Of a DNA stretch of 55,928 nt, positions 43,929 through 52,920 are shown piece after piece. The stretch lies in assembly GCA_964439625.1 (NCBI GenBank), contig CAYTPI010000024.1:1-55928 (forward strand). The letters are read 5' to 3'. Origin of the DNA: CAYTPI01 sp964439625 (GTDB taxonomy: Bacteria; Chloroflexota; Anaerolineae; Aggregatilineales; UBA3940). Made by a program: the position numbers and the translations under genes. Within the stretch, counting starts at the first letter, position 1; every line of letters starts with the position of its first letter. The notes under the pieces are model-generated. The model searched no databases. It was not told where the DNA came from and saw nothing but the letters and a program-made list of their open reading frames with translations.

Positions 43929-44435
43929 TCAGCGCGCCTCACCTGAACGCATACCAGCAGCGCCAGAGTAAAGAAACACGGCCCCAACGATTAGCAGCGG
44001 AAGGACAAGCAGGGCGAAGCCAAGAAGATTGAAGATTGGGCGGCTTAAGTTGATCGCGACAGTGCTTGAAGATGCATCTCGCAGAAAGAGACTCAGCACG
44101 CGCTCTGCACGCTCAGCAGTACTGAGGTTGACTAACGGCAGTGCCACACGCTGACTGTCAGCATGGTCGATGCGAATAAATGCACCACAAACAAGCCCAG
44201 TACAGCGTTCGACTATTTCTACCGCATCGACATTCGGGTAGCGATTAGCATTTGCTAGTGGCACAAACCCAAACCATAACAATTGAGTCACGCAGTCAAC
44301 TTGCTCAGTTTCGTAACGCTTGCAGCTTACTAGCGTCGTGGTGCCAATAAGCAGGGCAGCAAATATCCCAAGCAGGGTACAGACGGCCCCCGCAATGATT
44401 AGCGCTTTATTACCGAAACTATTCAGTGATGTCAT
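43929..44435 (-). CDS. Small two-TM membrane protein, family copy 1
   Basis: A 168-residue protein with membrane helices at residues 11-33 (ALIIAGAVCTLLGIFAALLI) and about 138-160 (LLGFALLVLPLLIVGAVFLY). Between them lies an extracytoplasmic domain with four Cys, the pattern being SCKRYETEQVDCVTQLLWFG and later VERCTGLVCGAFIRI. I do not recognise the family. It is a diverged tandem copy of the gene just upstream, whose end it overlaps by 17 bases. Two disulfides are plausible (inference). Confidence 0.65.
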   Translation of the reverse strand: MTSLNSFGNKALIIAGAVCTLLGIFAALLIGTTTLVSCKRYETEQVDCVTQLLWFGFVPLANANRYPNVDAVEIVERCTGLVCGAFIRIDHADSQRVALPLVNLSTAERAERVLSLFLRDASSSTVAINLSRPIFNLLGFALLVLPLLIVGAVFLYSGAAGMRSGEAR

Positions 44436-44931
44436 CTAAAGGTATATTTCGGAATGCTCTATAACTAGACCAACCACTTAGGAGCAACAACGGCATACTG
44501 ACAAACATAATGCCCAGTAGACTAACAATCCAATTCGCAGACAGGACCTCAAATTGGATCAACTCTTCTTCTGATCGGTTGGTAGGGTACAGCATTCCAT
44601 TAAGATTACGGGTCACGTCAGATGCTGCTTTAAAATTAGGCATTGGGTGTTGAACATGGCTTTCATCTCCCAAAGAAAATGAAATTTGATGCTCACAAAC
44701 ATCATCTGCCGGGCAGTCCTCGATGGAGCCACGCGTAATCCCGTCAAATTGCTGAAGCGGCGCGACGCCAAACAGCCCCATCCATTGACGTTGTGCAGTA
44801 CAGCGTCCCTCACCTGGCTCAATTTCATAACAAGTGAGATTGTCCACAAGGCCAAACTGGTACAAAGTCAGCAAGCCTAGCACCAACAAGACAAACCCAA
44901 CAGCAAACTGCTTCAAATTCAATCGTTTCAA
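44419..44931 (-). CDS. Small two-TM membrane protein, family copy 2
   Basis: A 170-residue protein built like copy 1. The first helix is AVGFVLLVLGLLTLYQFGLV. A domain with four Cys follows (TCYEIEPGEGRCTAQRQWMG and SIEDCPADDVCEHQISFSL), then the second helix (ANWIVSLLGIMFVSMPLLLL) and a short polar tail. The spacing of Cys pairs and of the aromatic W-x-G site matches copy 1, which supports tandem duplication. The function is unknown. Confidence 0.65.
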   Translation of the reverse strand: MKRLNLKQFAVGFVLLVLGLLTLYQFGLVDNLTCYEIEPGEGRCTAQRQWMGLFGVAPLQQFDGITRGSIEDCPADDVCEHQISFSLGDESHVQHPMPNFKAASDVTRNLNGMLYPTNRSEEELIQFEVLSANWIVSLLGIMFVSMPLLLLSGWSSYRAFRNIPLDDITE

Positions 44932-44955
44932 GGCCAGCGTCTATCGTCTATCAAT

Positions 44956-45423
44956 CTATGAAGATGATGCCACATCGTGTGCAGCCTGTTTAGGCATTAG
45001 GCCAGGCCAACCTAAGGCAGCATACAAACACAGAATACCATACCAGACTAACGAGCCACTCACGACATTAAAGCCACAGATACTCAAAAACCAGTTTGCC
45101 TCAACCACACTGAGTTCTGTGGTAGTTTCGTCGGCAAGAACCGTGTTTATTTGCGTGTACGCACCTATCGCCGTTGCATCGTTGAATGTTTTATAAGTGT
45201 AGACCTACTCGTTTCCGATCCGTCAATGTGAGGCCACGCTCTAAACTAGCCCCTACCGCACGCCAGGTAGTAGAGTTTCAGTCCTGCCGGTCGGCAACAC
45301 CGCGAACCACAGACGCCTCGTTGTACAATTAACGATTGTTGGCTCTAGCCGCACGCAATCGATAGTTGTCACCAACAGGAAAGCATACGCCGATACGACA
45401 CCTGCCACCAGTGCAGCCGAACC
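44956..45423 (-). pseudogene. Small two-TM membrane protein, family copy 3, decayed
   Basis: The apparently empty gap before uvrC holds a third family copy on the minus strand. The N-terminal half reads VSAYAFLLVTTIDCVRLEP, then IVNCTTRRLWFAVLP (compare SCKRYETEQVDC and LLWFGFVP in copy 1). The C-terminal half reads YTYKTFNDATAIGAY, then LSVVEANWFLSICGFNVVSG, matching EVLSANWIVSLLGIMFVS of copy 2, and ends at TAG 44956. Both halves are in one frame, but four stops separate them (about 45205-45310). The middle is recovered in another frame (AVGASLERGLTLTDRKRVGL), implying two compensating indels. No start codon is left. Confidence 0.7.
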
Positions 45424-45602
45424 CTAGAACGTACTACCTACGCGCTGCGCTAGTTTCGGTTTCGTTATCAGTATGTCTTTCTATTTTATGCTTCATGCTG
45501 ATGTTATACCAAAACAACTAACAGCGCTCTGTTAGGAATTACTCTAGTGTAGCCGTTAAAATATGGTCAGATAACTGTTTGATAAGCATACCAGTGACAA
45601 CC

Positions 45603-47480
45603 ATGACCATCGACACCATCAGCGAACACATTCAACACATCTTAGATAATCTACCAACGCGCCCCGGTGCCTATCTGATGAAGGACAAACGCGGTAACGT
45701 CATTTATGTGGGCAAAGCGATCAACCTGCGGAGTCGCGTGCGTTCCTACTTCCAACCCAGCACCTTAAAGGCAGCCCCAGCCAAACACCGGGCACTGGTC
45801 GCCAACATCGAGGATATCGAGTTCATCGTCGTTGAGAGCGAACTTGAAGCGCTGCTCACCGAGATCAACCTGATCAAGGCGCACAAACCACGCTACAACG
45901 TCCGCCTTAAGGATGACAAACGCTACCCTTACATTAAAGTGCGCTGGGGGGATGACTTCCCCAAAGTGCATACTACCCGACGTATGCGTAAGGATGGCTC
46001 ACATTACTTCGGCCCCTACACAAACGCAAAGGCCGTCTACCAAACACTGGATACGCTGCGTAAAGCCTTCCCATTCCTCACCTGTGACCGTGAGATTACC
46101 GGCAACGATGAACGCGCCTGCCTCTACTACGACATCAAACTGTGCAACGCACCCTGCATTGGCAAGGTAAACCGCGAAGAGTACCGCGAAACGATTCAAT
46201 CATTGATGGATTTTCTACAAGGCGATACAGACGAGATCATCGAACGGCTCGAAACGAAGATGTTCACCGCCTCAGAAGATATGGACTACGAAATGGCTGC
46301 CCGCTATCGTGATCAGTTGCAAGCGATCCAAAAGGTGATCCAGAAGCAGCGCGTCGTATCTGAGAAAAACATCGACCAAGATGTAATCGCCTTCGCCCAA
46401 GAAGAGAACGACGCCGTCGTTCAGATATTCTTCATCCGACGTGGCAAGATCATCGGGCGGGAACATTACGTCCTCGAAGGTACGGCTGAAGAAAATGCAG
46501 GCGAGATCGTCAGTGAGTTTGTCAAGCAGTTCTATAATGAAGCCGCTGAGATTCCCCAAGAAGTACTGCTGCCGCACGAGATGGAAGAGGCCCAGATCAT
46601 CGAGCAGTGGCTGCGTAACAAGCGCGGTAAAAAAGTCGCTCTGACAGTTCCCCAGCGCGGCAAAAAGCGTGACCTGATCAAAATGGCGGCGGACAACGCC
46701 ACCGAAACCCTGACCATGCTCCGCTCTGAGTGGGAAAGTGATACGCTCCGGCAAGAGACAGCCCTCAAAGAACTGCAAGCGGCGCTCGACCTACCCGAAC
46801 TGCCTGTCCGGATGGAATGCTTCGACATCAGCAATACACAGGGCACAGCCGTCAGTGCTAGCCGCGTGGTGTTTGTTCAAGGCGTACCGAAGAAAAGCGC
46901 ATACCGTAAGTTTAACATCCGCTCGGTGACGGACAGCGCCGACGACTACGGTTCCATGCGTGAAGCCCTTACTAGGCGCTTCCAACGTTGGGCCGACGCG
47001 CAAGCCGAAGACGAGCCAGCCCCCGGCAAAAAGATTGATGACGCTTGGCGCATCCTACCTGATCTATTGATTGTGGATGGTGGTAAGGGTCAATTGGGCG
47101 TAGCAGTCGAGGTGCTAGCAGCGTTCCAGTTGACTGAGCGGGTGCCAGTCTGTGGCCTTGCAAAACAGCGCGAAGAGATTTTCCAACCGGGTAAGCCGCA
47201 ATCAACTCTATTACCCGCCCGCTCACAGGGCCTCTATTTGATGCAGCGCATTCGTGATGAAGCCCATCGCTTCGCCATTACCCATCATCGCAAACGTCGT
47301 GATAAGAAAGGGTTGGCATCTACTATTGAGCAAGTACCGGGTGTAGGCCCAGCACGGCGCAAAGCCTTGCTGAAAGCCTTCGGTTCTTTGCAGGGTATCC
47401 GAGCAGCAACAGAGGGGCAAATCGCAGAGGTAGACGGTATTGGCCCAGAACTCGCCGCCATCATCAAGGCGGAGTTGTAG
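45603..47480 (+). CDS. uvrC: Excinuclease ABC subunit C
   Basis: Makes both incisions in nucleotide-excision repair after UvrA and UvrB mark the damage. About 625 residues. Domains are GIY-YIG (PGAYLMKDKRGNVIYVGKAI, with Arg in RSRVRSYF and Glu in LLTEINLI), the UVR motif (MFTASEDMDYEMAARYRDQL), an RNase H-like domain (RMECFDISNTQGTAVSASRV, PDLLIVDGGKGQLGVAVEVL, RDEAHRFAITHHRKRR) and a C-terminal tandem HhH (IEQVPGVGPARRKALLKAFG, VDGIGPELAAII). The start is taken at ATG 45603, since the frame from the TTG at 45579 has no better site. Confidence 0.95.
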   Translation: MTIDTISEHIQHILDNLPTRPGAYLMKDKRGNVIYVGKAINLRSRVRSYFQPSTLKAAPAKHRALVANIEDIEFIVVESELEALLTEINLIKAHKPRYNVRLKDDKRYPYIKVRWGDDFPKVHTTRRMRKDGSHYFGPYTNAKAVYQTLDTLRKAFPFLTCDREITGNDERACLYYDIKLCNAPCIGKVNREEYRETIQSLMDFLQGDTDEIIERLETKMFTASEDMDYEMAARYRDQLQAIQKVIQKQRVVSEKNIDQDVIAFAQEENDAVVQIFFIRRGKIIGREHYVLEGTAEENAGEIVSEFVKQFYNEAAEIPQEVLLPHEMEEAQIIEQWLRNKRGKKVALTVPQRGKKRDLIKMAADNATETLTMLRSEWESDTLRQETALKELQAALDLPELPVRMECFDISNTQGTAVSASRVVFVQGVPKKSAYRKFNIRSVTDSADDYGSMREALTRRFQRWADAQAEDEPAPGKKIDDAWRILPDLLIVDGGKGQLGVAVEVLAAFQLTERVPVCGLAKQREEIFQPGKPQSTLLPARSQGLYLMQRIRDEAHRFAITHHRKRRDKKGLASTIEQVPGVGPARRKALLKAFGSLQGIRAATEGQIAEVDGIGPELAAIIKAEL

Positions 47481-47929
47481 GCTGATGGCGGCCTCTCGAG
47501 TTTGAGCACATCCGGCTTGGGTAGAAATTAAAGAATATGAGGAGAGCAAGCGGGACTGGTTAGAAACGTTTCTGGTTTTACCGCTAAGAACTTTGTGCTC
47601 ATTCGGCGACTGGCATTGATGCGCTTGAAGCGCGCGGCTTCTGTTGGGGTTGGTTTGCAGGCTAAGCGCTTATGGACTGGATGGCATACTGATTATCTGC
47701 TCAAGGTTCTTAAACAGCTAGAACGCGATTGCCCTGTTCAATTCCGCCTTTCTTTACCTACAGAGACTAATCGACGGTTACTTATTAGTTATATTTTGCA
47801 ACCATTACAGCGCCGGTTTCAGTACAGCCTGTGTTATAATGCGCTAGATGCAGGGTCGCCTACTACGGCCCCGTTGACTGTCACACCACATCATTAATAA
47901 GACAAACGACACAGGAGATTGCTTCAACG
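47481..47929 (+). other. 449-bp gap between uvrC and icd; no convincing gene
   Basis: One open frame (GTG 47595 to 47897, 100 codons, very basic N-terminal half) runs across most of the gap. It has no ribosome site, no recognised motif, codon use unlike its neighbours, and it covers the proposed icd promoter. It is therefore not called as a gene. The 3' part serves as the icd leader. Confidence 0.4.
47832..47840 (+). promoter_or_regulatory. Extended -10 promoter of icd
   Basis: TGTTATAAT combines the TG extension and a perfect TATAAT, 90 nt before the icd ATG. No -35 match is seen, as is common for extended -10 promoters. Confidence 0.5.
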
Positions 47930-49180
47930 ATGAGTTTTAAGCACATCGTAGTGCCTGATGGTGAAAAGGTCACCTACGACAACGGCAAGGTTAACATTCC
48001 TGATAACCCAATTATCGGCTTTATTGAAGGTGACGGTATTGGCTACGACATCATGACAGCCTCCAAGCGTATTTGGGATGCTGCGGTAGAAAAGTCATAT
48101 GGCGGCAGCAAAAAGATCGCTTGGATGGAGATTTATGCTGGCGAGAAAGCAGCATCCGTTTATGATGGCGACTACATGCCAGAAGAAACATTCGATGCTA
48201 TGCGCGAGTTTTACATCGGGATTAAAGGGCCGCTAACTACGCCAGTCGGTGGTGGCTTCCGCAGCCTGAACGTTACACTGCGTCAGGTTTTAGACCTTTA
48301 TGCATGCATTCGCCCAGTGCGCTATTTTGATGGTGTACCCAGCCCACTCCGTGAGCCTGAGAAAACCGATATTGTCATCTTCCGGGAAAACACAGAGGAT
48401 GTATACAGCGGCATCGAGTTTGAAGCGGGCACCCCAGAGCAAGAAAAAGTCGCCAACTTCCTCAAGAATGAAATGGGCAAGAGCTTCTTTGATGGTTCTG
48501 GCATCGGCATCAAGCCGATCAGCGCCTTTGGCACCAAGCGCTTGGTTCGTAAAGCAATCGAATATGCGATTGAGCGCGACCGCCCATCTGTCACATTGGT
48601 TCATAAAGGGAACATACAAAAGTTCACAGAAGGAGCCTTTCGCAATTGGGGCTATGAAGTCGCTGCTGAAGAATACGGTGAGCAAACTATTTCTGAAAAT
48701 GAACTCTGGGAAAAGTACGATGGCGAGGCCCCTGACGGGCGCGTCGTGGTTAAGGATCGCATTGCAGATATCATGTTTCAGCACTTACTGCTGCGGCCCA
48801 CAGAGTTCGACGTTTTAGCCACATCGAACCTCAACGGTGACTATCTCTCCGATGCAGTGGCAGCGCAAGTAGGCGGGGTTGGTATTGCCCCTGGGGCAAA
48901 TATCGGGGATGAAGTCGCCCTGTTTGAAGCCACCCACGGTACGGCGCCGAAATATACAAATATGGATAAGGTCAACCCTGGCTCGCTGTTGTTCTCTGGG
49001 GTGATGATGCTAGAATATATGCAATGGTGGGAAGCGGCAGACCTGATCACCAAGGCATACGAAAAGACTATTGCCCACAAAACCGTTACCTATGACTTTG
49101 CCCGTCAGATGGAAGCCGCACAGACCGTCAAAACATCTGAATTTGCGACCAACGTCATTAACAACATGGACAACGTTTGA
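47930..49180 (+). CDS. icd: Isocitrate dehydrogenase (NADP-dependent)
   Basis: Oxidises isocitrate to 2-oxoglutarate in the TCA cycle. The 416-residue length matches bacterial type I enzymes. The regulatory or substrate Ser lies in GGGFRSLNVTLRQ, the substrate Arg and Tyr in ACIRPVRYFDG and FRENTEDVYSGIEF, and the metal Asp sites in DVLATSNLNGDYLSD. NADP specificity is indicated by HGTAPKYTNMDKVNPGSL, with Lys-Tyr rather than the NAD-type Asp. ATG 47930 follows CAGGAG by 11 nt. A terminator-like hairpin follows the stop. Confidence 0.95.
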   Translation: MSFKHIVVPDGEKVTYDNGKVNIPDNPIIGFIEGDGIGYDIMTASKRIWDAAVEKSYGGSKKIAWMEIYAGEKAASVYDGDYMPEETFDAMREFYIGIKGPLTTPVGGGFRSLNVTLRQVLDLYACIRPVRYFDGVPSPLREPEKTDIVIFRENTEDVYSGIEFEAGTPEQEKVANFLKNEMGKSFFDGSGIGIKPISAFGTKRLVRKAIEYAIERDRPSVTLVHKGNIQKFTEGAFRNWGYEVAAEEYGEQTISENELWEKYDGEAPDGRVVVKDRIADIMFQHLLLRPTEFDVLATSNLNGDYLSDAVAAQVGGVGIAPGANIGDEVALFEATHGTAPKYTNMDKVNPGSLLFSGVMMLEYMQWWEAADLITKAYEKTIAHKTVTYDFARQMEAAQTVKTSEFATNVINNMDNV

Positions 49181-49192
49181 GGAATGAACACC

Positions 49193-49225
49193 ACGAGTGG
49201 GTTCACTGAGTTTTGGCCCACTCGT
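49193..49225 (+). terminator. Hairpin after icd
   Basis: Perfect 9-bp arms ACGAGTGGG (49193-49201) and CCCACTCGT (49217-49225) with a 15-nt loop, 12 nt past the icd stop. An A run, not a T run, follows on the plus strand, so termination is less certain than the hairpin. Confidence 0.5.
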
Positions 49226-49299
49226 TAAAAACAACGAACTTACGCCACACCCGGCCAGAGAGTATACGCTGGTGCAGATGGACGAGAGGTCACTATTCA

Positions 49300-50514
49300 A
49301 TGTCCACGCATTTCAACCCAGATACACGCACGCAAGACCAACTGCTTGACGACCTGTATGAAAGCAGCAGTTCTCTAGAACGGGATAGAATTCTAGAGCG
49401 CTTGTCTGCAACAGGACAGGCGGACGCCCTAGATGAGATTGTCCACTTCATCCGTGAGAACCCTGAAGCTGCAGGAAAATCAGGGTTAAATGCCTTACGT
49501 GTGTTGTCAAACAAGTTTACGCCAGCCGATCGCTACGGCTTAGCTGAATCGCTGATACCGTTTCTAGAGCGAAAAGATTGGTCTCAACGACTAACAGCCA
49601 CGCGCTTACTGAATACCCACCCCAACGAGCTGGCAACCGCCCCACTGCGAGACCTAGTAACTGAAGCCTACGACATCCTACATCAGGAAGCGAAGAATAA
49701 ATTTTCGCCCAAACGCTTGCTTGCCGAGCGCCTTCTTAATGAATCAGTGATGGCGATGGCAAACTGCGGACGCTTGAGTGTCTTACCCGAAATCCTTGAC
49801 TACACCGAAGAACCCGTTACCCGGCCTATTGCTGCCCGTGCTCTAGGTATCATCGGTGATGAGACTGAGCGTGAGTACCTTGAAGATTTAGCTGAGGATC
49901 CTGATGTACGTGTCCGAGACAGCGCCCAATGGGCACTCGGCCTGATGGATGATCGCCGCGAAATGTTCATGAACCCACCAATGGAGTTACCTGAACCTCC
50001 CCCAGAGCGTCTTCATCCGGTCTACTGGGCGCATCGCCAATTGAATGCTAGCAAAGATGCTCTCGTCCAGTTTATGGTGATACGTGTAGCACTTGAACAT
50101 CTATTGCTGGATCGCTACCTTGGTGATGGGCGCATCCCTGAAGGTTGCACAATTATTCTACGTCAATACATTGGTGATACCCCGCCTGATTTCAGAAGTC
50201 AGGCGGATGATGCGAAGATCATTGAAGCTTGGCGCTATACGTGGGAAGGGCCAACTTTGACTGCCCTTGAAGAACTGCCCGAAAAACCACAATCACCTCA
50301 GCCCAAGTACAAAATGCAGCGCACAGAAAAAAAGACCGGTTGGTGGCCAGCGATAATGATTAGTTACCCAACGGGCTTACAGTATGCGCAGAGTGGCTTT
50401 GTAAGCTTCGATAGTCTGCTAGAAGCACACAATGGACGTGGGTGGCTATATTATATTAATCATGATGGCGAAGATTGGCAGTTCAGCCGCGTGAAGAGCG
50501 TTTGGTCATTCTAA
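49300..50514 (+). CDS. HEAT-repeat protein with an unrecognised C-terminal domain
   Basis: A 404-residue soluble protein without signal or membrane segment. Residues 1-220 are helical HEAT/PBS-type repeats (ILERLSATGQADALDEIVHF, GLAESLIPFLERKDWSQRLT, RPIAARALGIIGDETEREYL, DPDVRVRDSAQWALGLMDD). After a Pro-rich hinge (MELPEPPPERLHP), the last 170 residues form a separate domain with several Trp and Tyr (IIEAWRYTWEGPTLTALEEL, TGWWPAIMISYPTGLQYAQS, NGRGWLYYINHDGEDWQFSR). I do not know this domain. ATG 49300 follows GAGAGG by 10 nt. It stands between icd and a tRNA gene. Confidence 0.75.
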   Translation: MSTHFNPDTRTQDQLLDDLYESSSSLERDRILERLSATGQADALDEIVHFIRENPEAAGKSGLNALRVLSNKFTPADRYGLAESLIPFLERKDWSQRLTATRLLNTHPNELATAPLRDLVTEAYDILHQEAKNKFSPKRLLAERLLNESVMAMANCGRLSVLPEILDYTEEPVTRPIAARALGIIGDETEREYLEDLAEDPDVRVRDSAQWALGLMDDRREMFMNPPMELPEPPPERLHPVYWAHRQLNASKDALVQFMVIRVALEHLLLDRYLGDGRIPEGCTIILRQYIGDTPPDFRSQADDAKIIEAWRYTWEGPTLTALEELPEKPQSPQPKYKMQRTEKKTGWWPAIMISYPTGLQYAQSGFVSFDSLLEAHNGRGWLYYINHDGEDWQFSRVKSVWSF

Positions 50515-50651
50515 TCGAGAACAACTATACCAACAATCCAGTTGACGTCACCGAAGCAACCTAAGGCAGGTTACTGGTACCATTTTGCTTGTAAATGGCG
50601 GCTGGACAGATCACTTACCAAAAATTTATGGCAGTGCAAAATAGGGCGCGT

Positions 50652-50657
50652 TATAAT
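50652..50657 (+). promoter_or_regulatory. -10 element of tRNA-Lys
   Basis: TATAAT 16 nt before the first base of the tRNA. No good -35 is visible, so the assignment rests on position. Confidence 0.5.
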
Positions 50658-50673
50658 TTTTGGGCTCATCGAG

Positions 50674-50745
50674 GGGGGCATAGCTCAGCGGTAGAGCAGG
50701 GGCCTTTTAAGCCCTTGGCCGGGGGTTCGAATCCCTCTGCCCTCA
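50674..50745 (+). tRNA. tRNA-Lys (anticodon TTT)
   Basis: Cloverleaf with acceptor GGGGGCA/TGCCCTC (one G-U pair), D stem GCTC/GAGC, anticodon stem GGGGC/GCCCT with loop CTTTTAA (anticodon TTT) and a T arm with TTCGAAT. The discriminator is A and CCA is not encoded. A 115-codon open frame that runs through it is an artefact. Confidence 0.95.
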
Positions 50746-50789
50746 TATACCGAGAGACGTATCGAACCACCATTTCGGAGGGTTCTGAT

Positions 50790-50942
50790 ATGTCTCTTTC
50801 TGATTCACCTCATCAACGCAATCCCATCCCCCTGACCTTGCACGCTCGGCCTGTCAGTTCTGTTGCCCTGGCCCGACAAGTTTCCCGATGTAAAATTCAG
50901 CTACACATCAGGCGGGTTAAAGCCCACGAGAAAATTGCCTAA
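50790..50942 (+). pseudogene. HPr-like fragment (small ORF or decayed gene)
   Basis: A 50-codon frame with a strong ribosome site (GGAGGG, 7 nt before ATG). Residues 19-45 contain LHARPVSSVALARQVS and IQLHIRRVKA, closely resembling the first half of HPr-type phosphocarriers, where LHARP holds the phosphorylated His. It stops at 50942, after about half of an HPr fold. In a -1 frame the next bases read TSAINMAWLAAASKAVR, which could be the lost continuation, so a frameshift is likely. No other PTS genes are seen. The similarity is by eye and short. Confidence 0.4.
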
Positions 50943-50977
50943 CCAGTGCCATTAATATGGCCTGGCTAGCGGCGGCT

Positions 50978-52066
50978 TCAAAAGCTGTCAGATGACACTT
51001 CCCCGGAAGTTATCTCTAAAGCACCAACTTTGGTTTCTGCTTGTTTAACCTGGCGAGCCTGCCTCCTATTCTTGAGATAATCACTGAAAGTTGGCAACAG
51101 CCCACGCGGCAGCCTTAGAAACAGCAGGATGACCAAGGCACCGTATGCGACATGCCGCAGGCGTCCGATTTCGATCATGAGCTCATCGATGAGCGTAAAC
51201 ACGACCGCACCCACTATTGGCCCGAATATACTGCCTGGGCCACCAAAGGCATACATGACCAACACCACGACGTCAACCTGGCCGAAGCCGAACGTCGTCG
51301 GGCTAACACGTCCTTCGCTGAGGGCATACGTGGCCCCAGCCAACCCCAGCATTGCTGAACCAATGATAGCAGCATATACACGATAGCGGGCGACATCAAC
51401 GCCTGCCAAAACAGCGGCAACTTCATCGTCTCGCAAAGCGCGGAACGCCCAGCCAAAATGGGAGCGTTTCAATAGGCCATACACCAGCAAAAACAGCATT
51501 ACCAACCCCAGCATCACATAGTAGGGAGGGATCTGCTGCCTTAGTAAGGTCTCTGAACCTGCTTCGATCAAGCGCCCATTGTCGCCACCGGTTAACTCCG
51601 TAAGTCCGAGCTTCAACGCATCGTATGACATAGTGAAGATCAACGTAATGATGCCGGTAAAGATCACGCCGAGCGAACGGCTAACAGCAACATAGCTTAA
51701 TAGCCCTCCTACAACCGTTGATGCAACGGCAGCTGCAAGGATACTGGCTATGATGGGCCAGCCAAGGTCGTCAGCTAAGATGGCGGCACCGTAACCGCCG
51801 ATGCCAGCCAAGGCACCCACACATAGGAATAACTGTCCAGTGCTGCCAAAAATGAGGTTGAAGCCAATCGTGTAGCCAGCAAATGCAAGGCCCAAGACCG
51901 CAACCCCCATCAGCACGCGAGACTCACCAATAAACAGTGGTACAAGGGCTAAGACTGCGCCGACCCCAAGGATCGGCAGCAGTAACGAGAGAAATGATCC
52001 TGATAGACTTGTCCGGCTGCTTGTGTCGTCAGATGTTCTGGTTTCGGTAGAAATAGCACTGCTCAT
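50978..52066 (-). CDS. livM: Branched-chain amino-acid-type ABC permease
   Basis: A 362-residue inner-membrane permease, second of the pair forming the translocation pore. It has about nine hydrophobic segments and the LivM signature region near the loop contacting the ATPase (RSHFGWAFRALRDDEVAAVL). IGFNLIFGSTGQLFLCVGAL and GRVSPTTFGFGQVDVVVLVM are family typical. The ATG overlaps the livH stop. Last gene of the operon; a weak stem (GCCAT/ATGGC at 50948-50961) lies just beyond. The substrate could be another amino acid, an amide or urea. Confidence 0.9.
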   Translation of the reverse strand: MSSAISTETRTSDDTSSRTSLSGSFLSLLLPILGVGAVLALVPLFIGESRVLMGVAVLGLAFAGYTIGFNLIFGSTGQLFLCVGALAGIGGYGAAILADDLGWPIIASILAAAVASTVVGGLLSYVAVSRSLGVIFTGIITLIFTMSYDALKLGLTELTGGDNGRLIEAGSETLLRQQIPPYYVMLGLVMLFLLVYGLLKRSHFGWAFRALRDDEVAAVLAGVDVARYRVYAAIIGSAMLGLAGATYALSEGRVSPTTFGFGQVDVVVLVMYAFGGPGSIFGPIVGAVVFTLIDELMIEIGRLRHVAYGALVILLFLRLPRGLLPTFSDYLKNRRQARQVKQAETKVGALEITSGEVSSDSF

Positions 52067-52920
52067 TCTGCCACTCCAAGTAATCCTGCTGGTCGTATGA
52101 GAATAACTGCCCCGGCGGCGGTGAGCAGGATAATAAGTGATACGTAAGAACCGATCAGGCTGGAGGCGAACACGCTGATTAACCCTAATATAAGGCCAGC
52201 AAGCAGAGCACCTGCCACACTGCCCAGCCCGCCAACCACAGTGACGATCAGCGCAAATACGGTAATCGATATGCCAGAAAGCGCGTCAATTGGCGTAACC
52301 ATAGCGCGAGTCACTGCAACCATCGCTGCCAAGGCACCGCTCAACACGAGGATGATGCGCATCATATGACCAGGGTCGATGCCGACCAAACGTGCGCCTT
52401 CCTCATCTTCAATCACTGACCGGACGGCACGCCCTAACGGTGTGTGTTGGAAAAATACATACAGAGCGACAAAGATGCTGATTGTGATGCCGGCAGCCAC
52501 CAAGCTGCCCCGGCGCATGGGTACGCCCAAGATATCTATTGCACTGCCCGGAATGCGAATTGATAGGATTTCTAGCGGGAACTGCCACACCAAGAAGCCC
52601 TCAATAATGAAGGAAGCGCCCAGAGTCAGCAGCAAGCTGAGTAGGACGCGTGACTCACCCTGCCTTTTGTAGACTGGTTTTAGTAAGGTCAAATCGAAAA
52701 TAAGGCCAAGCAGAGCACCAACTAAAATGCCAATCAGAATGGCTAAAACAACCGGGACGCCTGCTTCAATCGCGAGTACGATTGTAATCGCTGAGGTGAC
52801 AGCCATTTGCCCATAGGCCAAGTTAAGGACGCCACCCAATCCGTATACAAGGGTGAGCCCAGCGGCAAATAATCCAAGTTGCAGCCCAAACACAATTCCA
52901 TCAAGAATGTTCGCAATCAT
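52063..52920 (-). CDS. livH: Branched-chain amino-acid-type ABC permease
   Basis: A 285-residue permease with eight or so membrane segments. Characteristic stretches are GLFAAGLTLVYGLGGVLNLA near the N-terminus, the EAA-like cytoplasmic loop (TPLGRAVRSVIEDEEGARLV), and TVVGGLGSVAGALLAGLILG close to the end. Start and stop overlap livF and livM as ATGA at both ends, giving strict translational coupling in the order livK, livG, livF, livH, livM. Confidence 0.9.
   Translation of the reverse strand: MIANILDGIVFGLQLGLFAAGLTLVYGLGGVLNLAYGQMAVTSAITIVLAIEAGVPVVLAILIGILVGALLGLIFDLTLLKPVYKRQGESRVLLSLLLTLGASFIIEGFLVWQFPLEILSIRIPGSAIDILGVPMRRGSLVAAGITISIFVALYVFFQHTPLGRAVRSVIEDEEGARLVGIDPGHMMRIILVLSGALAAMVAVTRAMVTPIDALSGISITVFALIVTVVGGLGSVAGALLAGLILGLISVFASSLIGSYVSLIILLTAAGAVILIRPAGLLGVAE

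Noticed and set aside
47595..47897. Basic 100-codon frame upstream of icd
   Set aside because: No ribosome site, no motif, and it overlaps the proposed icd promoter.
50595..50942. 115-codon frame across tRNA-Lys
   Set aside because: It passes through a well-formed tRNA; only the part after ATG 50790 has independent support.
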